A stretch of 64,000 bases of DNA, from positions 23,536,501-23,600,500 of the forward strand of contig NC_081810.1 in NCBI RefSeq assembly GCF_030704535.1, given 5' to 3'. The DNA comes from Vitis vinifera. Taxonomy: Eukaryota; Streptophyta; Magnoliopsida; Vitales; Vitaceae. How positions within the stretch are numbered: the first letter of the stretch is position 1; each line of letters starts with the position of its first letter. Of the stretch, positions 1 to 11,173 are shown in pieces. The notes beneath the pieces are model-generated. The model had not been told where the DNA came from. It saw only the letters and a list, made by a program, of their open reading frames with translations, and did no database searches. The position numbers and the translations under genes were made by a program.

Positions 1-44
1 AGAACTCCCAAGGAGACAAAATAAAGTGACGGACATCAGTAACA

Positions 45-3000
45 CACCGGAGCCAAAAATGACAACAAAGGCATAACATCTTCAAGCTCAATAGGCAGGC
101 TTGCATCTGAATCTGCAGGGACGAAAACATTCTTTACAACTGGTACAGGCCCTTGAACATCATACAACCCTATTTTGTGGCTAAATGTAGCAAGCCCAAA
201 CAGTGCTCCAGGCCCGAGAGCTGTAAGAATAAAAGAAAAAAGTTAAGTTTTCGAAATGGAAACTTTGTGCATGAAAGAAACTGAGAACCATCTTAATATA
301 TAAATAAACTACCTTCCAATGCTGCTAATAGAGAACTTTTAATGAGTTCCAAAAACTCTTCTGAAGCTGCAGATAAATTTAAGAAAAAGAAGGAAAATGC
401 CCACCTGTCAGTATTCATCTTGTGTCATGCAGGGAAAAAAATGCATTAATAAAAATATTATTATGAAATAAAGGACATGAGGGAAATATAACAATAGGCT
501 CAACAGAAATTTTGACATAGATAAAAGGAAGTTAATGTACCATATAATTTAAAAAAAAAAAAAGACACTATTGAACTACCAATTAAGGGGAAAAATTATT
601 AATTGGTTCAAATTACAGATAAATAAAGATATAAGTTGTGCACAACTTACTAGGGAAGTAGAGAGTGGAGGGGAATGGCAAAAAGAAGGTAGATTCTAGA
701 TATGAACATTGTTTTGAGCTCCCAATCCCATTGATGGAGACAAGTGCCAGCCGCCTTTAAAAGTTTATCAAAGGCGCAAAGGAGAGGGCTTCAAGGTCCA
801 AGCTTTAATTTGGCACTCTCTAGATGATAATGGGCTTAGTTGGGATCTTATATAAGTCAATATGGGTTCAGCCTAGAAAGCACTTTCAGAAATTAAGTTA
901 TGGGCCTAGTCAATGGTTATAAGTTACCATTTTCAGTCATTATTGTTGTCATTTTCCAATAGTCTTTAATGTGGTCAGTAGTCAGTCCAAGTTTGTCATT
1001 TTCAAGTTGCATTTACCGAGTCTAGTTCCAAGGAGTTATAAGTCCCTAGAAAAGTCTTATATAGTAATTCATTAGTCTTTTGGGAGGAATCAATGAATGA
1101 ATGAATTTTCAGCAGCCATTTTTTTCCTTTGTGTGATGCAAAGAGTACATAGGTGTGAAGCCTAAGGTTTCTAGGAGTGAAGGTCCTTTCAATTATACTC
1201 TCCTTGCATTTTATTTTCTGTACTGCATCACCCATACAATCCTATACCACATGTTTCAATCTAAAGTCCCATCCAAACTCTTCAACACCAATTAACAAGT
1301 TGAAGTTCTGGTTTATTTCCTTATATTAAACCAGGATAAATATACTCAACCCCGTCTACCAAAAGCCCTATGCCCATTATTTTTTTCAGCTACCATTATA
1401 AATTGATAAGTTTGAAAGAATACAGTTGTCATGGTTAATTTTCTGATAATATTCTAACATTTTTTAATTATCTCCTTCACTAAACTATATATTCTTTTAT
1501 AAAATATGAAATGGTGATCCAAACTTCCATAAGAGGGATTTCTCTTCTAATTTACTTGCATGGATACTAGAAAATTCAGAAGAAAAAACCACAATTTCTT
1601 ATCTAAGTTCTCCTTGCTTTCTATGTGTTTCTTTTCTCCTGGGTACTAACTTTTTTTATCAAAAACAAAATGTATTAGAAATGGGTAAAGCAAGTACATG
1701 AGAAGGATGAGGAATCTTCCCCAAATTTACAAAAACTGATCAAAAAATGAAAGATTAAACCTTCTCCAAAAAAAATTAAAAGACCTATACATCCATATAG
1801 AACCATATGAGAATATACAACATGAAACCTCTCATCCATCCATGAGGATTAACACAACTTCAAATAGAGATCAAAACAATTCTCCTCTCCTCCAAAAACT
1901 ACCCCTTACGACTTACACAATAAATGCCAATCAAGTTAAACTACATTGAGAGGAATGCCCTTAAATGTCGTGGAACAAGAGGCCCGGAAGGATGAATAGA
2001 AATGAATTAGATCCCATTGCGTCTTTGAAGTCCTTTGATGGTCCTCAAAAATCCTAGCTTCTCTTTTCCTCCACACAATCCATATCAGTGTGAGACAAGT
2101 GATTTTCCATAGGACTTTACCTCTAATGGAGCTCCTCAAACCTCCATATGAAATGGACAACATATCACATATACGTCTAGGAGGTACCCAATCCAAACTG
2201 GCTAATTTGAATAGCCTGTGCTAAACACTCAAAGTCAATGGACTATGTAGAAAAAGATGGTCTATTGTTTCTTCACTCCTCATGCACAAAATGCACCATC
2301 AAAGCAAAGGCCCCTTTTATACCATATGGATTTCTTACTGTCCAACTACACTAGAACTCCTAATCCTGGTTAGATAAATATACTATCTAATTTAATTCGA
2401 GAATTCAACATTACAGTTTAGACTTTCCATGAACATATACCTAATTTGGATATAGAATACAATATAAATTCTTCTAGACTAACTACTATAACCTATTAAC
2501 CAAATAATACAGAATAATTAAATTGGAGAGTGTTGACCTTTCTCTTTGATAGTAGTTTTTCAGTAGGGCCTTCCTAGCATTTTTTGACTTCCAAAAACTG
2601 TAGTTATTCCAAGAGGTTAATCACACCCTTTGGCATCATTGTGGTCCTTGTAAGCTTTTCTTGTGTAAAAGAATTATATCAACCCAACAATACATGTTGG
2701 GATGCAAAGGGGTTTAGGCTCAAGCCGTGTCCCTTCAAAACATAGGGACCAACACTCAGGATTGGTGAAAATTAAAACATAAATATGTGAGAAAGAAAAA
2801 TGGGAGTGTTGGGACCTGAGGTGTGATGTGACTACTGGAACTTTAAGGCTTCAACAATCATATCCCTATCTCCCATTTTGAAAAATGAAATGGGGACCTG
2901 CCAGGCAGCACCACCCTGACTCCAATGGGCTCAATCATGCAGCCTAGGCGGAATTTAAGGCCCAGTTCAGAAGCAAAATTGATTGAATGAGAAAAAGGAG

Positions 3001-5102
3001 AAAGATATCTCCTCAAAGAAAAATTTAACAAAGAAACAATCCAGAAGACAGGAACCAAACACTAAAACAACAACAACAAAACAAACAAACAAACAAATAA
3101 CCAAAAACAAAAGAAAAAGAAAAAACAAATACACCAAAGAAGAGGACAAAAATTGCCAGAGAAGTCTTAAAGCGTCAAAAATCCTGTCTTTACTGCAGTA
3201 TGTGCCAAATTGGCAAGTTTTCACACCCATGCAAAAGAGCATTGCAATATCAACAACTTTCTAAAAGACTGGTGTCTCCAAGAGCTTCCAGCTTCTGACT
3301 AACCCCCATATTAGAAATATCACCTTTGACAATGATGCCATGGAACACAAGATTAGACACTTCCCTGAGATTGAAACAGCTCTTAACTCCACCTTAATGG
3401 TGGCCCCATAATTTAATAGTTTAGACAATACAAAAAAAAAACAAATAAATAAATATACTATGGGTTCTTTAAATTCTAGGAACACCCATCTGATCTGAAT
3501 TGCTTATGAAGCATCCACGAAAACTGAGTTGGACAATGTCTTCTAGGTGACAATCACACTCTAAATATACCAAATGGAGGCAGTCATGTACATTTCCATG
3601 CCTAAGAACCCCATTTGACCTCTAAAGCCAAGAAGGAGTGAGTCCATGAAGCTGTCAAGATGGGAGTAACTTCACACTGAGAATTTTCTCATGTGACATG
3701 TTCATGAAACAAGTATCTTAAATTTCCTTCTAAACTAAACCATCTTTTTCGTGTTAACCCTGTACTGAATCACTACCAAGTCAGCAGCTTGAGTTTGGGA
3801 GGGGAAAACTCAAGTGGGGATATTAAACATATTAGCACAAATGACCTTGAAAAAGCATGCACAAGAAATCCCTTAATGACAGGAGCCTCAACTTGAGTTT
3901 TCGCACGTAGACAAACATACACCTTGTTGAAGTTTCTAAGATGGGGAGTTTCCATTTGACCATGATTGCTCTAGCTTATATATTATTTCCTGTCATCTTA
4001 TTTATTTCGCTTTAAGGACATTAATAATTGTTGAGGTGTGGTTACCTATCAAAAAAAAAAAGTAAGTGTTGAGGTGTGATCAGGTTTCCTAGAGACACAA
4101 GCTTCATGAGTGGTGGACAACAGTGGTTGTGGAGATTAATTCCTCATTGTCCTCTTTGGTTCAACTGATGGAGTGCAATAGAAGGGAAGTAACCATTATT
4201 ACGTTTAATTTCATATAATTAACAAATGTTCTTCATGTTGATCATGATGTAATTACCCAATACCCATTATCTAGCCCATGACTCCCAATTCCAATACAAA
4301 ACTAGGGTTTCTTAAGCAATCATATCTAATAAAAAGGCAATCACAGCCCCGAATGAATCATAATCTAAAATTTTATTAAAATCCTAAATCTCCAATTTGA
4401 TAAACTACATGGTTATATAATGGTAGACTTTAATGACCTTTCCCCTCATAGGACAGCTTTCCTAATTCCCTTTTTTTTCTTGCAAAAGTAAGAAAATTAT
4501 AGAAAGGATATTATTTACAAACTAAAAGAAATATAAATTTTTCTAATATAATAAGAAGAATAAAAGAAACAAATAGAAAATTATACAAAAAGCCAACCAC
4601 AAACTAAAATAGAAACTTAACAAACTCAAACCAAAACTTAGCAAATTAAAATAGAAAACAAACTATGGAAATCTTCTTTGAATATTCTCCATTTTCATAG
4701 AACTTCTATTCCCCTTCATTGCCATTCTATCTAGCATCACCACCTTCTTTGTCACTTGGATAAACAGTCTTAGCATCATCTCCAAGTTGTTTCAGGGTTG
4801 TCATGCGAATCAACCCAAAACTACTGATTGACATCACAGTCATCCAAGTCATTTCATGACTCAGCAAAATATTGAACTCAGTATTGGTATCATGATAAGC
4901 ATGGTCGAGGTGGACACAAATTGGCCTAATCATATCAATCTCGGCCAAGATTTTGAACCCTGTGCAAGGGAGTAATTTCTTCAAGTCCTTTGTTTGATTG
5001 TTTGGTTTTTTTTTTTTTTTTTTTAATATTGTCCCTTTAATTAATTTTTTCATAGTACCATAGTCTTCCTTTTCAGTGAAATGTTCTTCTTTGTTAAAAG
5101 AA

Positions 5103-5152
<50 letters not shown>

Positions 5153-7113
5153 AAAAAAAAAAAGGCAAACATTAAACAAGGCCAACTCTAGTACACAAGA
5201 AGCGTGAACACCACCATGAAGCAAAAATCAAATCAAATCAAATCAAAAATATAAATAAATAAACACTAAGGGCCAAACTACTAGGCCATAACAGCAGCCC
5301 CCAGAAATCCCCTAGTCTCTTTCCTTACAAATGCACCAAAACAAAGCCCAAGAAGCAAATTTCCATACCTTCCTTCTCCACCTCCCCTCAAATTACCTAT
5401 CCTTAACTAAAAATGACAGCACCCAAACAATATAAAAGAAGGAAAAGAACAATGCCCCACATTTTAGGCCATACAAGAATAAAGAAAAAAATGATTTGGT
5501 GTCTCCTTGCTCTTGCTTATCAAAAATTTATAGTCTCCTTGCTCTATCTACATAAGCAACACTAGTTCAAATGGGCAACCCCCTTATATAAGTTGAGCAA
5601 TGATGAGAATCATCTCTCAAACTGCTTCTCGAACAAAAATTCACACCTTAAGACACATAAGAACCCCCTAATGAACAATAATCTGAAAGGAGTGAACCCT
5701 TGAAGAAAGCTTCAAATAAATGAACTTTATTTACAAACAATCCTTACCAGGGCCATTCTATATTAAAAAATTCTTCCTTCTAAGGGACAAATTCAATAGC
5801 TATACATCAGGCCCAAGAAACTCTCTACAGCCCCAAGCTCCAAATCATGACAGCTTTTATGAACTTTGGGTTCCAAGTACCATTTCCAACATTTAAGCAA
5901 CAGAAATCAACAACCGAGGCTTCTCTATCCTCTGCTAAGGCAAAAAGACTGGAGAAACAATTCCTAAAAGCAGCCTCCACAAAGATTGAGGCAGAATTTT
6001 GCCCTATGCCACTCCCCACAATAATATGTGAGACCAACAAAAAGCTCTCATCCTTTCCTTATAGATCTGCAAATCCATCAAGCCATCGGATGTCACACTT
6101 CTCCATTTCCCCAAATTTTTTCTCCACTCCACAGCCTATCTCTATCCCCTGCAAACCTGCAATACCACTTGACCAGACAGGCTTTGTTAACCTATCTTTA
6201 TCCACCAGTTCTACCTGAAACTTTCATGACATCAGCAGACCTTTTTAATCCAAATTTGTCTGCCCTTGAAATTGGCATTTTAAGCAAAACTTTATTCTTG
6301 CATATATGAATATTGCTGGTTGCATTTGCGGGCACAAGCTAGAGAGTTCTCCATACTTTTATTAGAGGTAATTCAGAAAAGGGTAGCAATAAAATCTTAC
6401 AAGATAGATCAATGGCTGCAACATATACTGGGCGAGCCTGCATAGCTTCTCCCTCCGATCCTTCCACTACAAGAAAGAAGATAAAACCAATCTCAGATGG
6501 CATAAGAGACCAATGAAACACTGAAACCCAAAAAAAAAAAAAAAAAATCCATTTGCTTGCCGAGAAAGGTAGGAAAAGATAAGAAATCAAATTTCTGAAT
6601 TCTAAACTTCTGATTAACCGAGAAAACAAAATCCTCCACTCAATCAAGCTTCATATCCTTTAATTCCATTTCATAAACCATAAGAACATATAGCACAAGA
6701 TTCAATTTTTCTTTTATTTTCTTTGCTTTGCCTCAATACTCTCAGCAATCAAACAAACTCCTACACATTGACAAACGAAAATTACCAGGCAATTCGAGAT
6801 CTATGAATGACGACATCATCTCCGCACACGACTGAGGTTGAGAGTAGCGAGTAATGGCCTCAGATGTGAGGCCGTTGAGGGTTCCACAGAGAGAGCAATT
6901 CCAAGCCCACTGTTCGAGTTCACAGTAAGTATTGAAGTAAGCCCAGCAATTCTCGCATCGCGGTAGAAGATGGCCGTCCGATCCGTATACCGGAGAATTT
7001 CCGTTCTCATCCTTGGTGGCGAACGGCGTGACCGTGACACCCCACGGTAGTCCCGAGCCTTCTTGGGCATCGGGGTCCATTGGGAACCGTGACATCGTTG
7101 CCCTGACCGCCAT
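45..7113 (-). CDS. Sec23/Sec24-family protein transport protein, N-terminal part (partial, runs off left edge)
   Basis: Four exons are seen: 7113-6786, 6466-6401, 366-313 and 220 to about 45; phases join exactly and all introns visible are GT-AG. The ATG at 7113 opens MAVRATMSRFP. Residues 49-82 hold a Sec23/Sec24 zinc finger with CxxC pairs at C53/C56 and C73/C76. A trunk-type segment starts near residue 121 (RPVYVAAIDLS) and continues to ELEDVMPLLSFLAPV near residue 208, where the window ends. The fourth donor is ambiguous between positions 42 and 47. Family members are COPII coat or COPII-like subunits acting in ER-to-Golgi vesicle budding. The protein resembles, from memory, the divergent Arabidopsis member At2g27460 more than canonical SEC23 or SEC24. 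Roughly the first quarter of the protein is present. Intron 2 is unusually long (6400-367, 6.0 kb) and full of repeats. Confidence 0.9.
1650..2310 (-). mobile_element. LINE (non-LTR retrotransposon) 3' fragment with zf-RVT end
   Basis: Read on the minus strand, 2305-1936 translates (with one internal stop) to the C-terminal zinc-binding region found after plant LINE reverse transcriptases: a C-x2-C...ETIDHLFLH motif, then W-rich blocks such as LWKITCLTLIWIVWRK and GIPLNVV. The T run at 1650-1656 would be the poly(A) tail of a minus-strand insertion. The copy is 5'-truncated, as is usual for LINEs, and its boundaries are approximate because I did not find a target duplication. Confidence 0.7.
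4029..4078 (+). mobile_element. 26-bp LINE-tail micro-insertion with 12-bp target duplication
   Basis: The 12-mer TGTTGAGGTGTG occurs at 4029-4040 and again at 4067-4078. Between them sits a 26-bp insert (4041-4066) that reads GTTACCTATC then a run of A, then GTAAG. ACCTATC followed by poly(A) matches, in reverse complement, the end of the larger LINE-like repeat at 41970 (TTTTTGATAGGTAA). A retroposed LINE 3' tip is the simplest reading. Confidence 0.6.
5109..5146. repeat. (AT)n microsatellite
   Basis: About 19 uninterrupted AT units lie in the Sec23/24-like intron 2, followed by an A run near 5149-5163. This is a likely length-polymorphic site. Confidence 0.9.
5501..5544 (+). mobile_element. 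20-bp LINE-tail micro-insertion with 12-bp target duplication
   Basis: GTCTCCTTGCTC is found at 5501-5512 and at 5533-5544. The 20 bp between (5513-5532) contain TTATCAAAAA, the same tip-plus-A pattern as at 4047-4060. The target duplication is exact. Confidence 0.5.
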
Positions 7114-8740
7114 GAATGACACTTGAGAGAGGAACTGCCGAATTCGATTTTCTTTCTCTTTTCTTTCCTTTTCGTCTGCTTTTCCTCCGGTTTGTCCGGA
7201 AACAAACAGGAGAAGGAAACGGAGGATGTGCAGCGCGGGACGACGGTGGGAGGTTAGGTGGAGGCAGCTTTCGGGCGTATGTTAGCAATAGCCCTGCTCA
7301 GGCTTCCACATAGGGTGAACCAGTAGGGTTTCGCCACGTCAGCAAAAGTAATGACACGACAGACACCGATTACGACAATGAGCGCCACTGCCTCATAACT
7401 CAATTTCAAAACTCTCCGTTCTAAGTGTGCCAGATGCCATATCATTTTCTTTTGTCAAAATTTTTTAATATTTTAGATAAAAAAATATAACGAAAAATAT
7501 AGAAAATTTATAATTTCTAGTAGCTTAGTTTTCTACTTAAAAATGTAACTACAATTAAAGATTTCAATAAACTAATTTTTTCTAATCTTTTTAAATATTT
7601 TTCATTTCAAATTTAAAACTCACTAAAGAAGTAACTCAAAATCCTTGAATGCTAGATATAATTAAACTTTACTATATAAATTTGAATATAATTTATAAAA
7701 TTTCTTTTCATTAAGAAAACTATGAGAATTGTTAAGAAAGATTTGTTGATCATGAGAAAATATGAATATAACTTTAAGTTTGACATATGTTTCTAGGCCT
7801 AAGACATATGTGCGAGTCTTTAGCCTTTGTGTGTCAGTTCCAAATAAGATGTCAAGTTAGACTTACTCGAGATAGGTGGAAAAATGATAATGGTTTAGTG
7901 AGCTTAGAATTAAGAGCATGAGAGGAAAAAGAGGGTGTTGGACAAGGCTAAGCCATAGGTAATAGGACTTAGCTTGGTCCACATGTGATGCCTTTTAGCC
8001 AAATTTAATCCTAGGGTAGAAGGGGCTTGACTCAAAAATAAGACAAGACAATGGATATATGCATATATAGTATATTTGAATAGTAGTTTGCACCCTAATT
8101 GTCTTCAATTTTCTTACCATTTTAGTTTAAAAGGTTGTAAGAAACACTGAATTGCATTATCTCTAAAATCATTAATAGTAAGTTAGAAGGAATGAATTTG
8201 AAAGCCTTTTAGTTTTAAATAACTTTTCAACCTATGAATGTTTTGGTTTTTCCTTCATTAGGACCTTTATGTTTTTCTTTGCAAAGACTTTACTCTATTT
8301 AGAGGATTTACTAGTATATGGTTAAGTTTACAGTTCCAATCTAAATCATAAATCTAAGTGCATTACTACAAGCTTGAAACTTGTTTGGACTTATTACAAA
8401 AGAAAAAAAAGAAAAAAAGAATTCAATTAAAAAAAATGGTTTCCCTCACTGCTTAATTGAGTTTGCAAAGTTTTTAAAATACATGAAATATTTCTAACAT
8501 AATCTAATTGTGACTTGTAATATATTATTCTATATGCAACTTTAACTAACTAAACCTTACTCTTAACCATTCTAATTGATATCTCTAACATTCTCTCTCA
8601 AGCTCATGGTAACTAATGCTTCTAATTGAAGTTTGTACTAAATTTCAAAGAGGTCAATCAGAAAGGTATTTGTTAGCATAAATGTTTGATTTTTGGAAGA
8701 AGGTTATATGATGAGTAACAAGGCAAAACATGATATAAAT
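7114..8740. other. 5' flank of the Sec23/24-like gene, no further gene seen
   Basis: Positions 7114-7320 are distinctly GC-richer than the surroundings and should hold the 5' UTR and core promoter. From about 7440 the sequence turns AT-rich and no conserved coding region or RNA gene was recognised. Confidence 0.6.
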
Positions 8741-9035
8741 TGAAGAGAACTTAAAGATACACTCATATTTGCACAAAGGATTATAGGTCCAAAGGTTTCT
8801 ACACCTATCATTCCTAGCAATTTTAGTATACAACAGTCTCATCATAGTGGGAGGGTTGTTATACATTTGGATAGGTTCATGTATTTGAGAGAGTCTTTTG
8901 AGGCCATTGTAAAGGAACATGATATCGGTCCTATGGATTACAATGAAGCTATGAGTGATGTAGATGTTCAGTATGGAGACAAAGTTAGAATCTATCTATT
9001 CTATAAGAATTTAAGATCTCGTACAAGCAACTAAA
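8740..9035 (+). pseudogene. Ty1/copia pol fragment (integrase to reverse-transcriptase linker)
   Basis: A plus-strand frame at about 8800-9030 reads GRVVIHLDRFMYL, then ESFEAIVKEHD, then DYNEAMSDVD. The order HP-D-R-(F/Y), EE/KEH and P-x-x-Y-x-EA-M-x-DVD is typical of the stretch between integrase and reverse transcriptase in plant Ty1/copia polyproteins. It ends in a stop with no reverse transcriptase following, so it is a short relic. The family assignment is from memory of the motif pattern. Confidence 0.55.
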
Positions 9036-10771
9036 TGGATAAAACTCATAAGGTATAAGTGAGTCTATAGGGCAAGAAATGAGTAAATAGAAAGTCTTTT
9101 AGAATGATATACATATTTTAGAATAATTTTAAAGATAAAAGGATTTTTTTTTTTTTCAATTATGAAATGATTGTTATTTATATAACAATAATAATAAGGC
9201 TCATAAATCTTCAATAGTTATAAATATTTAAGGTTATTGAATTGCATATTAAGTTAGGATTTTCTAACCTTAAAATAATTAACTTTTCAAACCAAATGAA
9301 ATATATTGTAATTATCCTATTTTTAAATAATTAAAATTTTAAACTTTTAAACATCAAATTTCCAATAGTCCCCCATAAAGTTTAAATTTTTTAAATAAAA
9401 ATAAATAAAGTAAATAATAAAAAAAAAAAATTGGATAACTTTATACTAGGTAATGAGTGTAGGTGTCTTTCAATATTTAGCATTGACAATTTCTATTTGA
9501 AGATTCATAATGAATTATGTCTTAAACTAGGTCCTTGAACCAAACTTCTTTATATCACACACGTAATATTGATATGAGACTATTCTAAGTGGGTTGGCAC
9601 TATTAATGGTTATGCATTGGTATCTTGATTCTCATGAGTTAATAAGAGTAACCCAATTTCATAGTCCCAACCTTATGACAACTCTCACTTAAGTGAGTCC
9701 TCTAAAGGTACATGTGACCTGTACCTCATAGCATTTTCTGCCTTTAGCTCATTTAAGGTAACACTTTTCCTAACATCACATTAGTAACACTATCATCATT
9801 GGGATGATGGAGATACTTTTTCCTCAAAATTAGTGCTACCTATGAGTCATGTAATGTGAATTGTTTCTACCCATTGAACCTTCTTCAAGGTCAAAGGTTG
9901 GGTTATCTCCGGAGTGGACTCTTTTGTGGACTTAGTCCATCCCCTTCGATAACTAGGGATCTAGCTTACTTGCTATTCATAAGACAACTACTCCTTAATA
10001 TTTAGGTTTTTTTTCATCTTATATACTTATGCCAATTTGTCATATGTAATCATATCGTCCACTTCTTTCATATCATTATAGTAGTATAAATGTCTACACA
10101 TTCAAGAACAAATTAATAGGACATCACATTTAGATATAAATTTACTACAAATTTTCAAAATTTAATTTTTTACCCTATAACAAAAACCAAAATAAACTAG
10201 CATCAATTCTGATTTTTTTTTTTTTTTTTAAATTAGAACTCCAAAGCACAATTCATATTTATGCTAACATTCACCACAACAAACTATTCCAATTAATTTT
10301 AAACAAATAAAAAATAGTATTTGGTAATCTTGCTCAAATTAAAATTTTGAAAATTAATTAATTAATCTCAATAAACATTTATTTCAATCATAAATCTATA
10401 AATTTGAAGGTACACCATATGAAAATAAGCGCTTAACTTAAAAAATTTCTAACATTTTCTTAACGACCATACATAAATTATGGCATTTTTGAATATTTGG
10501 AAATATGTTGAGCTATTATTTTTTTTTAAATAAAAAAAAAAGAAATATAATAATTAATTTTATAAATATTTGTAACTTGTAAAAATAAATAAATTTAATA
10601 GTTAAAAATATTAAGACATTAATAAAAACAAACAATTTAAGACTTAATACTTAATAAAATTTAACACTATTAAAGAATAAATAATCTAAGCACTTAATTA
10701 CATTCATCTTTATTAAGGTTTAAATCAAATTTAGGTTTATTTAGACTTCAGATAAAATAAAATAAGCATCA
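9036..10771. other. AT-rich spacer, possible retroelement remains
   Basis: No gene was seen. The part 9430-10000 is less AT-rich and repeat-like in style (possibly an LTR relic of the nearby copia fragment), but I found no paired terminal repeat. The rest is AT-rich with poly(A)/poly(T) runs. Confidence 0.4.
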
Positions 10772-10799
10772 CTAATGTCCATAGTTTTAAAAGGCTCAA

Positions 10800-10880
10800 G
10801 GCGCACCAAGGCGCAAAGTAGTCCTGGAGCCTGAGGCGCAAGGCGCATCTAAGGCGTGGGCTTTAGTGAAGTGAGGCGCA
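10800..10880. repeat. Left subterminal GGCGC-repeat array of the hAT element
   Basis: Five copies of AGGCGC plus an AGGCGT variant lie between 10798 and 10880. The right subterminal region (about 14600-14725) carries the same words more densely and in both orientations (GCGCCTT, AGGCGAGGCGCC). Such arrays are where hAT transposases usually bind; this role is inferred. Confidence 0.6.
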
Positions 10881-11173
10881 CCCTAATTTACATATATATT
10901 TTTATATAATATAATCAAATTTAACAATCATTTATTTGTCCTAAACACATAAATCATCAAATATCATCCAAAACTTCAATTTAATAAACAAAAAACATAA
11001 AAATAAAGAACTCCAAGCATAAAAACAAATCTAAATCCATATTGCTAATTGCCTAATACATATCCAAATCCAAAGTTTCCAAACCTAAAGGTCCAAAACA
11101 TGAAATTTGTCCACAATTCAAAAACATCATTAAAAAACACTTAAATCACAAATTTGTCCACAACAAGCAATCA

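Larger units (their letters stand above)
367..6400 (-). other. 6.0-kb intron 2 of the Sec23/24-like gene, repeat-laden
   Basis: The stretch joins exon 2 (ends at 6401 with one base of a codon) to exon 3 (starts 366 with the other two). It holds a LINE 3' fragment (about 1650-2310), two ultrashort LINE-tail insertions (4041-4066 and 5513-5532), an A-rich low-complexity patch (about 3060-3160) and an (AT)n run (about 5109-5146). Apart from these no gene was recognised; short open frames in it look random. Confidence 0.8.

Noticed and set aside
6339-6647. Long minus-strand frame running through exon 2 of the Sec23/24-like gene
   Set aside because: Only 6466-6401 matches the family and has splice sites on both sides; the rest of the frame is intron read-through.
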